Positions 1 to 6,080 of a DNA stretch of 11,043 bases are shown one piece after another. The stretch spans positions 1 to 11,043 of the forward strand of contig JAGVII010000097.1 of the NCBI GenBank assembly GCA_020056155.1, given 5' to 3'. The first letter of the stretch is position 1. The number at the start of each line of letters is the position of its first letter. Under the pieces are notes generated by a model. It saw only the letters and a list, made by a program, of their open reading frames with translations, was not told the DNA's origin and searched no databases. The DNA is from Afipia sp. GTDB lineage: Bacteria; Pseudomonadota; Alphaproteobacteria; Rhizobiales; Xanthobacteraceae. A program made the translations under genes and the position numbers.

Positions 1-1
1 A

Positions 2-67
2 GTGTCGGCATGGACCGTTGTCTTTCTTCTGGTGCCGAAGGGATTCCTCGCAAGTGGCCTATATTAA
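2..67 (+). CDS. Possible C-terminal end of an upstream plus-strand gene
   Basis: Reading from base 2, a frame is open through 21 codons to a TAA at 65-67. It would encode a hydrophobic tail (WTVVFLLVPKGFLASGLY) that could be the last membrane segment of a protein starting outside the window. The stop lies just before the palindrome at 71-97, a natural place for a gene to end, and the gene would converge on the crotonase gene. With so little sequence no family can be named, and a chance open frame is quite possible: another frame is also open here. Confidence 0.22.
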   Translation: MSAWTVVFLLVPKGFLASGLY

Positions 68-70
68 CGC

Positions 71-97
71 GTCATGCCCGGGCTTGTCCCGGGCATC
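71..97. repeat. Palindromic intergenic repeat, possible bidirectional terminator
   Basis: A perfect 9-base inverted repeat, ATGCCCGGG at 74-82 and CCCGGGCAT at 88-96, is separated by the loop CTTGT. From memory, close variants of this hairpin are dispersed in many copies between genes of Bradyrhizobium and relatives, so it is probably a REP-like element. It lies 53 bases beyond the stop of the minus-strand crotonase gene, where the hairpin could also help end transcription. No U-tract follows it. Confidence 0.65.
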
Positions 98-149
98 TGC
101 GCCTTGACTTCGATATTAGCTGAGGATGCCGGCGGCCGATAAATCGCGC

Positions 150-914
150 TCAGGCCTTCTTCTTGCGTGCGAAAAAGGCGCTGAAAGCGTTGCGCGCCTC
201 GTCGGATTTCAGCCGTTCGCCGAAATGACGCGATTCCTCGTCCATCCTGCGCTGCACATCTTCCCGTGCCGGCTTGAGCAGCTTGCGGGTCAGCGCCACG
301 GCGTCCTTCGGCAATCCTCCGATTTCGCGCGCGATCTTGCGGGCCTCGGCCTCAGTATGTCCGGGAGCGACCACCGCGTTGACGAACCCCGCCTCGCGGG
401 CTTCCTCGGCGGTGACGGTGCGGCCCATCACCAGCATTGAGAAGGCGCGCTGATGTCCCATCACGCGCGGCGCGAGCAGGCTGGAGGCAGCCTCCGGCAC
501 CAGACCGAGATGGATGAACGGCGTCGAGAATGTCGCGGTGGAACCAGCGACAACGTAGTCGCAGTGAAACAGCATCGTGGTGCCGACGCCGACGGCGATG
601 CCGTCGACCGCGCCGATCAGCGGCTTCTCGTTGTCGGCGAGGGCCCTGAGAAATTGCGTCGCGGCCATCGGGCGCGAACTGTCGTCGTTCGCGGTATTGG
701 CCTTGGCGAAATCCTCCAGGTCGTTGCCCGCGGTGAACACGCCGGAGCCGCCGGAGATCACGATGCTGCGGATGTCCGGATCGGACTGCGCGGAATTGAT
801 CGCGTCGGCCATCGCGATGTACATGTCCTGAGTCAGCGCGTTCTTTTTGTCGGGCCGTCGCATGGTGATGATGCGCGCGTTATCTTCGTCGGCGATAATT
901 ACGTGGTCGGTCAT
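150..914 (-). CDS. Enoyl-CoA hydratase/isomerase (crotonase) family protein
   Basis: This 254-residue cytoplasmic protein has the usual single-domain crotonase length. It is expected to act on a CoA thioester, as hydratase or as delta3,delta2-enoyl-CoA isomerase, in fatty-acid or aromatic-acid breakdown. The oxyanion-hole segments are visible: [10 protein letters not shown] near residue 60 and [19 protein letters not shown] around residues 100-118. The first hydratase Glu (the GCE position) is replaced by TT, while Glu141 sits in [10 protein letters not shown], as in ECI2/PECI-type isomerases. That favours isomerase-like chemistry, though annotation as 'enoyl-CoA hydratase' would be normal. 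I chose the ATG at 912-914 (MTDHV) because GGGGAA lies just upstream and the length fits; an in-frame ATG at 980 would add 22 unlike residues. The C-terminus is lysine-rich (FFARKKKA). The gene is divergent from the dioxygenase gene, with 137 bases between the starts. Confidence 0.88.
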   Translation of the reverse strand: MTDHVIIADEDNARIITMRRPDKKNALTQDMYIAMADAINSAQSDPDIRSIVISGGSGVFTAGNDLEDFAKANTANDDSSRPMAATQFLRALADNEKPLIGAVDGIAVGVGTTMLFHCDYVVAGSTATFSTPFIHLGLVPEAASSLLAPRVMGHQRAFSMLVMGRTVTAEEAREAGFVNAVVAPGHTEAEARKIAREIGGLPKDAVALTRKLLKPAREDVQRRMDEESRHFGERLKSDEARNAFSAFFARKKKA

Positions 915-1051
915 GGTCGTTCCCCGGAAATTGTGAAGGCGCTGCAGCATGGAGATGGCTGGCGCTGCCAGCAGGTTCATCCTACATCATGGCCAGAACG
1001 GCAATCTTGGGCCAGCCGATTTCCGGCCCGATTTCGCAAAGGGACGCTGCC

Positions 1052-1999
1052 ATGCAACTGACCGGCATCCATCATCTGACGGCGATTTCGGCGCACGCCA
1101 AGGGCAATGTGGCGTTTTATACCGGCGTGCTGGGCATGCGGCTGGTCAAGAAGACCGTCAATCAGGACGATGTCAGCGCCTATCACCTGTTTTATGCGGA
1201 CGGGAAGGCCAACCCGGGCACCGACCTGACCTTCTTCGACTGGCCGGCGGCGCGGGAACATCGCGGCACCCGCAGCGTGTCGCGCACCGGGTTGCGGGTG
1301 AACGGCGAAAAGACGCTGGGCTTCTGGCAGGACCGGCTGATCCAGCTCGGCGCGCATGTCGGCAAGGTCACCGAGGTCGATGGCCGCCTGACGCTGCCGT
1401 TCGAGGACCCCGAAGGACAGCGGCTGGTGCTGGTCGATGACGGCGGCCGCGGCGAGGCGCATCCGTGGGAGAAAAGTCCGGTCCCGGCGGAGCATCAGAT
1501 CCGCGGTCTCGGCCCGATCGTGCTGAACGTGCCGGATCTCGCGCGCACCGCGCGCGTGCTGACCGACGTCATGAATATGAAACGCGTGCGCGATTACGCC
1601 TCGCCCGACGGCGAACATCGCATCGCGGTGTTCTCGATGGGCGAGGGCGGGCCTGCGGCGGAACTGCATGTGCTTGAGCAGAAAGATCTGCCGGCGTCGC
1701 GTCAGGGCGCGGGCGGGGTGCATCACGTTGCGTTCCGCACGCCGGATGAAGAGCAGTATCACGCCTGGACGGCGCGGCTGTCGGAGTTCGGCGTTCACTC
1801 CAGCGGCGAGATCGACCGCTTCTATTTCCGCAGCCTGTATTTCCGCGAGCCCAACGGTATCCTGTTCGAGATCGCAACCGACGGGCCCGGCTTCGCCACC
1901 GACGAGCCGATGGAAAAGCTCGGCGAGAAACTGGCGCTGCCGCCGTTCCTCGAGCCGCGCCGCAGGGAAATCGAGGCAGGATTGAAGCCGCTGGGGTAG
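1052..1999 (+). CDS. Two-domain VOC ring-cleaving dioxygenase (PcpA/LinE/MhqO-like)
   Basis: This 315-residue protein consists of two glyoxalase/bleomycin-resistance (VOC) modules. It probably opens a hydroquinone-type aromatic ring using Fe(II) and oxygen in the cytoplasm. The first module opens with [12 protein letters not shown] (His7/His8). The second, from about residue 150 ([15 protein letters not shown]), carries GVHHVAF (His224/His225) and [11 protein letters not shown] with Glu273. The spacing His8, His225, Glu273 matches the 2-His-1-carboxylate iron site of PcpA (His11, His227, Glu276, from memory), so the catalytic triad looks intact. The start at 1052 is preferred because AAAGGGA lies 9 bases before it and the family begins with such an [10 protein letters not shown] segment; an upstream in-frame ATG at 989 lacks a comparable ribosome site. 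It heads a same-strand cluster with the genes at 2056 and 2494. The true substrate is not readable from sequence. Confidence 0.87.
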   Translation: MQLTGIHHLTAISAHAKGNVAFYTGVLGMRLVKKTVNQDDVSAYHLFYADGKANPGTDLTFFDWPAAREHRGTRSVSRTGLRVNGEKTLGFWQDRLIQLGAHVGKVTEVDGRLTLPFEDPEGQRLVLVDDGGRGEAHPWEKSPVPAEHQIRGLGPIVLNVPDLARTARVLTDVMNMKRVRDYASPDGEHRIAVFSMGEGGPAAELHVLEQKDLPASRQGAGGVHHVAFRTPDEEQYHAWTARLSEFGVHSSGEIDRFYFRSLYFREPNGILFEIATDGPGFATDEPMEKLGEKLALPPFLEPRRREIEAGLKPLG

Positions 2000-2055
2000 G
2001 CATCAGCCGGGTTGCCGTTACATCAATGTTTCGTGCAGAAATTCAAGGAGAATCG

Positions 2056-2433
2056 ATGGATCAGCGTTTTGCCGAAGTGGCCGCCGCGATGTCGAAATAT
2101 TTCGACGGCCTCTATCGCAGCGATACCTCTCTGCTGGGACAGGTGTTTCATCCTCAGGCGCTCTATGCCTGCGCAACGGAAGGCACGCTGACGCACCTGA
2201 CCATGGCGCAGTATTTCCCGATTGTGGACAAGCGACCGTCGCCTGCGAGCAGCAACGAGCCGCGCGCGGACAAGATCGTCTCAATCGAGTTCGCCGGGCC
2301 CGTCACGGCGCTCGTTCACGCCGAATGCGCCATCGGCCCGAAGCGCTTCAAGGATATTCTGACCTTTGTCCATCTCGATGGGCACTGGCAGATCATCTCG
2401 AAAGTCTTTCATTTCGACCTTCGCGATTCATAA
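2056..2433 (+). CDS. Small NTF2-like/putative lumazine-binding (SnoaL-type) protein
   Basis: This 125-residue protein looks like the cone-shaped NTF2 fold, specifically the 'putative lumazine-binding' group: an N-terminal helix (FAEVAAAMSKYFDGLYRSD), then FHPQALYAC, FPIVDKRPSP, and the strand ending FVHLDGHWQIISKVFHF. Members bind small molecules or act as isomerases or cyclases, but most are uncharacterised, so no reaction is claimed. An AAGGAG site at 2045-2050 lies five bases before the ATG at 2056 and fixes this start over the in-frame ATG at 2026. It lies 56 bases after the dioxygenase and 60 before the nitronate monooxygenase-family gene, all on one strand, so co-transcription and a shared pathway are plausible. 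There is no signal peptide. It could handle the dioxygenase product or be a stress-related binding protein. Confidence 0.8.
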   Translation: MDQRFAEVAAAMSKYFDGLYRSDTSLLGQVFHPQALYACATEGTLTHLTMAQYFPIVDKRPSPASSNEPRADKIVSIEFAGPVTALVHAECAIGPKRFKDILTFVHLDGHWQIISKVFHFDLRDS

Positions 2434-2493
2434 ACAGCAGGCACCGGGGCGGTGCCGCAAGAAAATCAAGACCATGCGCGAGGGGGACGTTAC

Positions 2494-3465
2494 ATGGCCA
2501 TCGAGACGGAACTGACGAAGAAACTCGGGATTTCCGCGCCCGTCCTGCTGGCCCCGATGGGCATGGTGAGCGGCGGCAGGCTCGCCGCTGCTGTCACCAG
2601 CGCTGGAGGGCTCGGCATGATCGGCGGCGGCTACTGCGACAGCGACTGGGTCAGGAAGGAAATCAAGGAGGCCGGCAACATTCAGGTTGGCGTCGGGTTT
2701 ATTACATGGGCGCTTGAGCGGAATCCCGGACTGCTGGACATTGTGATCGCGCAGAGACCGAAAGCGATTTTTTTGTCGTTCGGGCAACTCGGGCGTTTCG
2801 TTGCGCCGGTCAAGCAGGCTGATCTTCCGCTGATCGCGCAGATACAGTCGGTCGAGCAGGCACGCATCGCGGTCGAGGAAGGTGCGGACATTATCGTTGC
2901 ACAGGGAACGGAAGCCGGGGGCCACGGCAGCGCGCGGTCGACCCTGCCTTTGGTTCCGGCGGTGGTGGATGCGGTCGGCAACGTGCCCGTGGTTGCTGCG
3001 GGAGGAATCGCGGATGGCCGTGGACTCGCCGCGGCGTTGATGCTCGGGGCGTCGGGCGTGCTGTGCGGCACGGCATTTCTGGCGGCCGACGAAGCTCTGG
3101 CCCATCCGAACGTCAAGGGGGCGGTGGTCTCTGCTTCAGGCGACAGGACATCGCGAGGCAAGGTCTTCGACACCATACGCGGATACGATTGGCCCTCACC
3201 CTGGAACATCCGGACGCTGGTCAACGATTTTTCGCGCCGCTGGGAATCCGACAGCGAGGGACTACAGCGCGATCTGGAGCAGCAGAAAGCGAATTATGCG
3301 GCAGCGCGTGACGCCGGGGATGTGAGCGTCACGGCCGTCATCGCCGGGGAGGCCGTCGATCTCATTCATGCGCAGCAACCAGCCGCGGATATCCTGAACG
3401 CAATGGTCGCGCAGGCAGAAGATTTGCTGCTGCGCGGCCCTGCTTTCTTGACGTCAGGCCGATAG
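2494..3465 (+). CDS. Nitronate monooxygenase-family FMN protein
   Basis: This 323-residue TIM-barrel flavoprotein belongs to the nitronate monooxygenase / 2-nitropropane dioxygenase family, which oxidises alkyl nitronates with FMN and oxygen; some relatives are enoyl reductases. Family signatures appear in order: ISAPVLLAPMGMVSGG near residues 12-27, the substrate-side AQGTEAGGHG with the conserved His144, PVVAAGGIADGRG near residue 170 and LMLGASGVLCGTAFLAADE for FMN phosphate binding. The start at 2494 is supported by GAGGGGG around 2480-2486; an in-frame ATG at 2452 would add 14 atypical residues. It is last in the three-gene plus-strand cluster and its stop is 6 bases from the stop of the convergent acyl-CoA dehydrogenase gene, leaving no room for a terminator between them. 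Nitronate monooxygenase is the best label, but the natural substrate is unproven. Confidence 0.87.
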   Translation: MAIETELTKKLGISAPVLLAPMGMVSGGRLAAAVTSAGGLGMIGGGYCDSDWVRKEIKEAGNIQVGVGFITWALERNPGLLDIVIAQRPKAIFLSFGQLGRFVAPVKQADLPLIAQIQSVEQARIAVEEGADIIVAQGTEAGGHGSARSTLPLVPAVVDAVGNVPVVAAGGIADGRGLAAALMLGASGVLCGTAFLAADEALAHPNVKGAVVSASGDRTSRGKVFDTIRGYDWPSPWNIRTLVNDFSRRWESDSEGLQRDLEQQKANYAAARDAGDVSVTAVIAGEAVDLIHAQQPAADILNAMVAQAEDLLLRGPAFLTSGR

Positions 3466-3471
3466 CCCGGA

Positions 3472-5256
3472 TCACGCCACCAGCACGACGTCCGCGCCGG
3501 TGACGGCCGTGGCGCTGTCCATCACGGTGCGTTCCAGCGCGCCGGACTGCACGGTGACGTTCTCCGCGAAGAACCGCGCCAGCGTGACATAACGCTGGGC
3601 ATCGTTCTGCAGCGCCTCATCGGTACGCGCGGCCAGCGCTTCGTTCGCCAGCATGCAGCCGCCGAGCGTGGTCGAGAACATGCGCAGATAAGGCGTTGCG
3701 CCCGCTAGTGCTTCCGCGGGCGAGCTTGCGATCTTTTCCAGCAGCCACTTGCTGGTGCGCTCCACTGATGCAACCGCATCGCGCAATTTTTCGCCGGTGG
3801 TGCCGAAGGCCGGATCGTTGGAGGCTTCGACCTTCTTGACGATCGCGGTCAGTTCGCCGAGCAAATCCCACACCGCTTCGCCGCCGGACATGCCGAGCTT
3901 GCGCATCAGCAGGTCGTTGGCCTGAACGCCGTTGGTGCCTTCATAGATGGTGAGAATGCGCGCGTCGCGAACGTATTGCGCGGCGCCGGTTTCCTCCATG
4001 AAGCCCATGCCGCCGTGCACCTGCACGCCGATAGCGGCGACCTCGTTGCCGATGTCGGTGGAGAACGCCTTCGCCATCGGCGTCAGCAATGCGCCGCGCG
4101 CCGCGGCTTTCGCCTTCACCTTCGGATCGGTGGCGCGGTGCGACACGTCGATGGCCACTGCGGTCGCGTAGCAGATGGTGCGGGCCGCCGCCGTCATGCC
4201 GCGCATCAGCATCAGGTTCCGCTTGACGTCGGGATACATGATGATCGGATCGGAGCCGTCGCTCTTGCTGCCGAGCGACTTGCCCTGCCTGCGTTCCTGC
4301 GCGTAGGCCAGCGCGCGCTGATAGGCGCGGTCGGCGATGCCGACGCCCTGCAGGCCGACGCCGAGGCGCGCCTGATTCATCATGGTGAACATCGCGGCCA
4401 TGCCGCCGTTCTCCTTGCCGACGAGCCAGGCCACGGCGCCGCCCTTGTCGCCCATGGTCATGGTGCAGGTGGGAGAGGCGTGAATGCCGAGCTTGTGCTC
4501 GACGCCGCTGGCGTAAATGTCGTTGCGTTCCCCGAGCGAGCCGTCGGCGTTGACGAGATATTTCGGCGCCAGAAACAGCGTGATGCCCTTGCTGCCGGGG
4601 GGCGAGCCGGGCAGGCGCGCCAGAATGAAATGAACGATGTTGTCGCTCATGTCGTGGTCGCCATAGGTGATGAAGATCTTCGAGCCGAACAGGCGATAGC
4701 TGCCGTCGGCCTGCTTTTCCGCCCGCGTACGCAGCGCGCCGACATCGGTGCCGGCCTGCGGCTCGGTGAGCTGCATGGTGCCGGGCCATTCGCCGGAAAT
4801 GAGCTTGTCGAGATAGATCTTCTTCAGCTCGTCGCTGCCGTGGGCATCGAGCGCGTCAATCGCGCTCAGCGTCAGCAGCGGGCAGAGACCGAAGGCGAGG
4901 TTGGACGCGCTCCAGATTTCATTGACCGCGGAATGCACCGCGAGCGGCAGGCCCTGTCCGCCGAATTCCTCCGAGCCGGACACCGCGTTCCAGCCGCCTT
5001 CGCACCAGCGCTTGTAGGCATCGGGCCAGCCGGTCGCGGTGACGACGCCGTTGTCGGTGAGCTTGATGCCTTCGCGGTCGCCGGTCTGATTCAGCGGCTC
5101 GAGCACATCGGTGGCGAACTTGCCCGCTTCCTCGATCACCGCGGCGGAGAACTCCGGATCGTAGCCATTATAATGTCCGGCTTCCACGGCGGCCAGAAGG
5201 CCGGCGCCGTGATTGAGGGAAAGCAGCATGTCGTTGATCGGCGCGCGGTAAGTCAT
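3472..5256 (-). CDS. Acyl-CoA dehydrogenase, long FadE/DmdC-like type
   Basis: This 594-residue FAD enzyme introduces an alpha,beta double bond into an acyl-CoA and passes electrons to ETF. The order of parts is the short N-terminal element MTYRAPINDMLLSLNHGAG (1-33), the helical N domain (about 40-158), the beta domain with MQLTEPQAGTDVGALRT (about 163-270), the flavin-binding C domain with NQARLGVGLQGVGIADRAYQ (about 282-450), and an extra C-terminal helical domain (about 465-594). The catalytic base is Glu439 in the canonical IYEGTNGVQ. Length and the added C-terminal domain match the subgroup that includes 3-methylmercaptopropionyl-CoA dehydrogenase (DmdC), though most members act on fatty or aromatic acyl-CoAs. 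The ATG at 5254-5256 gives the family-typical N-terminus. No partner gene lies upstream on its strand, so it appears to be transcribed alone. Its high GC produces long meaningless antisense frames. Confidence 0.92.
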   Translation of the reverse strand: MTYRAPINDMLLSLNHGAGLLAAVEAGHYNGYDPEFSAAVIEEAGKFATDVLEPLNQTGDREGIKLTDNGVVTATGWPDAYKRWCEGGWNAVSGSEEFGGQGLPLAVHSAVNEIWSASNLAFGLCPLLTLSAIDALDAHGSDELKKIYLDKLISGEWPGTMQLTEPQAGTDVGALRTRAEKQADGSYRLFGSKIFITYGDHDMSDNIVHFILARLPGSPPGSKGITLFLAPKYLVNADGSLGERNDIYASGVEHKLGIHASPTCTMTMGDKGGAVAWLVGKENGGMAAMFTMMNQARLGVGLQGVGIADRAYQRALAYAQERRQGKSLGSKSDGSDPIIMYPDVKRNLMLMRGMTAAARTICYATAVAIDVSHRATDPKVKAKAAARGALLTPMAKAFSTDIGNEVAAIGVQVHGGMGFMEETGAAQYVRDARILTIYEGTNGVQANDLLMRKLGMSGGEAVWDLLGELTAIVKKVEASNDPAFGTTGEKLRDAVASVERTSKWLLEKIASSPAEALAGATPYLRMFSTTLGGCMLANEALAARTDEALQNDAQRYVTLARFFAENVTVQSGALERTVMDSATAVTGADVVLVA

Positions 5257-5769
5257 GGCATGGTCTCGCTGTTCGGCTGGCCTCCACCCGTTCCGCGGTG
5301 GCCGTGGCCAAGGCGGATGAGTGCGCAGGTCTTGCTCACATAAGTCGTTGTTTGGCGGTCTCTTTTCCTCGCACTCGCGGTTCTTGTCGGGTCCGCCTGA
5401 CGCCCCTTTGTCTTCCCACGAAAAAGGCTGGCCCTCAACTGCGATGCGCGCGGATTTCAGCTATGCGGTGCGGCCCGGTTACCGCCGGAACGCGGCAAGT
5501 CTGCCATGAACGGGCTGCGGTTTCCCGGCGTTGCCGCGCGAACGGATGGGGCCGGTCACCGGAATCGGCGCGAATTTTCCTTTTCTCGCCGTATTTTGCC
5601 GCGGAAAACCGGGTTTCCACTTTGGCGGAAAATGCTCTAAGACCTGCGCTGCCACGGTGAATCGGTGCGGCGCATGATCTCCTTGCAAGGAAAATCCGCC
5701 CGCCCACCTTCCGACACGAACGGCGCGAAACGGCTCAGGCCGGCCTCGCCGCAAACCGTTCAGCGCTAT
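5257..5769. other. Gene-poor intergenic region between acyl-CoA dehydrogenase and tRNA-Gln
   Basis: About 510 bases with no convincing protein gene. Frames of 60-120 codons exist on both strands but are rich in Arg, Ser, Cys and Pro and lack recognisable motifs or ribosome sites. The stretch must contain the promoters of the acyl-CoA dehydrogenase gene (reading left) and of tRNA-Gln (reading right), but I could not place clear -35/-10 pairs. It also holds the repeat-like segment at 5601-5639. Confidence 0.6.
5601..5639. repeat. Degenerate interspersed intergenic repeat of Bradyrhizobium type
   Basis: The segment containing GCGGAAAACCGGGTTTCCAC followed by TTTGGCGG and AATGCTCTA resembles a repeat I remember from Bradyrhizobium-group genomes, built around CCGAAAACCGGTTTCCACTT and ending ATCATGCTCTA. 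It differs by an extra G and by several bases near the end, so it looks like an old copy. GGAAAACC and GGTTTCC partly form an inverted pair. No function is claimed. Confidence 0.42.
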
Positions 5770-5844
5770 TGGGGCGTCGCCAAGTGGTAAGGCAGGGGAT
5801 TTTGATTCCCCCATGCGGAGGTTCGAATCCTCCCGCCCCAGCCA
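5770..5844 (+). tRNA. tRNA-Gln (anticodon TTG), CCA encoded
   Basis: A full cloverleaf can be drawn. The acceptor stem TGGGGCG (5770-5776) pairs with CGCCCCA (5834-5840). The D arm GCC/GGC encloses AAGTGGTAA. The anticodon stem GGGGA/TCCCC holds the loop TTTTGAT with TTG at 5802-5804, which reads CAA glutamine codons. The variable loop is CATGC, and the T arm GGAGG/CCTCC encloses TTCGAAT. The discriminator G at 5841 and CCA at 5842-5844 are encoded. All stems are perfect, so the gene should be functional. A strong hairpin follows at 5884-5910. tRNA 3' ends are common integration sites for mobile elements, and accessory-looking DNA lies downstream, but I found no same-orientation duplicate of the 3' end in this window. 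Confidence 0.97.
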
Positions 5845-5883
5845 GCCAGTCCGGATTTTGGAGAATCTCTTTCCTGAGCGTGA

Positions 5884-5910
5884 GAAAGGCCCGCCAATAG
5901 CGGGCCTTTC
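5884..5910 (+). terminator. Rho-independent terminator after tRNA-Gln
   Basis: A perfect 11-base-pair hairpin: GAAAGGCCCGC at 5884-5894 and GCGGGCCTTTC at 5900-5910, with the five-base loop CAATA. The GC-rich core flanked by AAA on the left and TTT on the right is typical of an intrinsic terminator. It begins 40 bases past the tRNA CCA end. Since the flanks are A and T, it could also work in the other direction as a second stop for the leftward operon ending at 6081. Confidence 0.82.
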
Positions 5911-5936
5911 ATGCATGCGGAGTCTCCACAGAGACC

Positions 5937-5947
5937 GGATTCGAACC
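5937..5947 (-). repeat. Inverted 11-base copy of a tRNA T-arm segment
   Basis: GGATTCGAACC here is the exact reverse complement of GGTTCGAATCC in the T arm of tRNA-Gln (5820-5830), about 100 bases away. On the minus strand it is framed by GGAGAC (near 5973-5978) and GTCTCT, which can pair as a six-base stem, but only about 36 bases lie between, too short for a whole tRNA. It may be a remnant of a tRNA gene or of a recombined attachment site. A chance match to a conserved sequence is also possible. Confidence 0.35.
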
Positions 5948-6031
5948 ACTATCTTCCGAAATCGGGGGCCAGTCTCCACTCAACCATTGAAGAATTCCCG
6001 TTTTCTGGGGACTCGCGCTGGAGACCGGAGA

Positions 6032-6060
6032 ATAAAACCACTGCGTGGTCCGCGCGCAGT
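6032..6060 (-). terminator. Likely intrinsic terminator of the leftward binding-protein operon
   Basis: On the minus strand, 21 bases past the stop of the substrate-binding protein gene, ACTGCG and CGCAGT can form a six-base stem over a nine-base loop, followed by GGTTTTATT. An alternative five-base stem ACCAC/GTGGT around GCA is followed by TTTATT. Either hairpin with its T-run would suit a modest Rho-independent terminator for the genes at 7386-9542 and 6081-7301. Confidence 0.45.
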
Positions 6061-6080
6061 CGCCCCGGAAATAACGCAGA

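Noticed and set aside
977..1798. A 273-codon minus-strand frame over the dioxygenase gene
   Set aside because: It is an antisense shadow with a low-information, Arg/His/Ala-rich translation; the plus strand encodes an intact dioxygenase with all metal ligands.
3976..5343. A 455-codon plus-strand open frame antisense to the acyl-CoA dehydrogenase gene
   Set aside because: It mirrors a GC-rich real gene, its translation is Arg/Ala/His-rich without family motifs, and the opposite strand encodes a complete enzyme with a catalytic Glu.
5298..5660. A 120-codon plus-strand frame in the intergenic region
   Set aside because: The composition (Arg, Cys, Ser, Pro) looks non-coding, no motif or ribosome site is seen, and it runs across the repeat at 5601-5639.
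5770..5844. tRNA 3' end as a proven attachment site with a partner repeat in the window
   Set aside because: No same-orientation copy of the tRNA 3' sequence was found elsewhere in the window; only an inverted 11-base match exists, so no att site is annotated.
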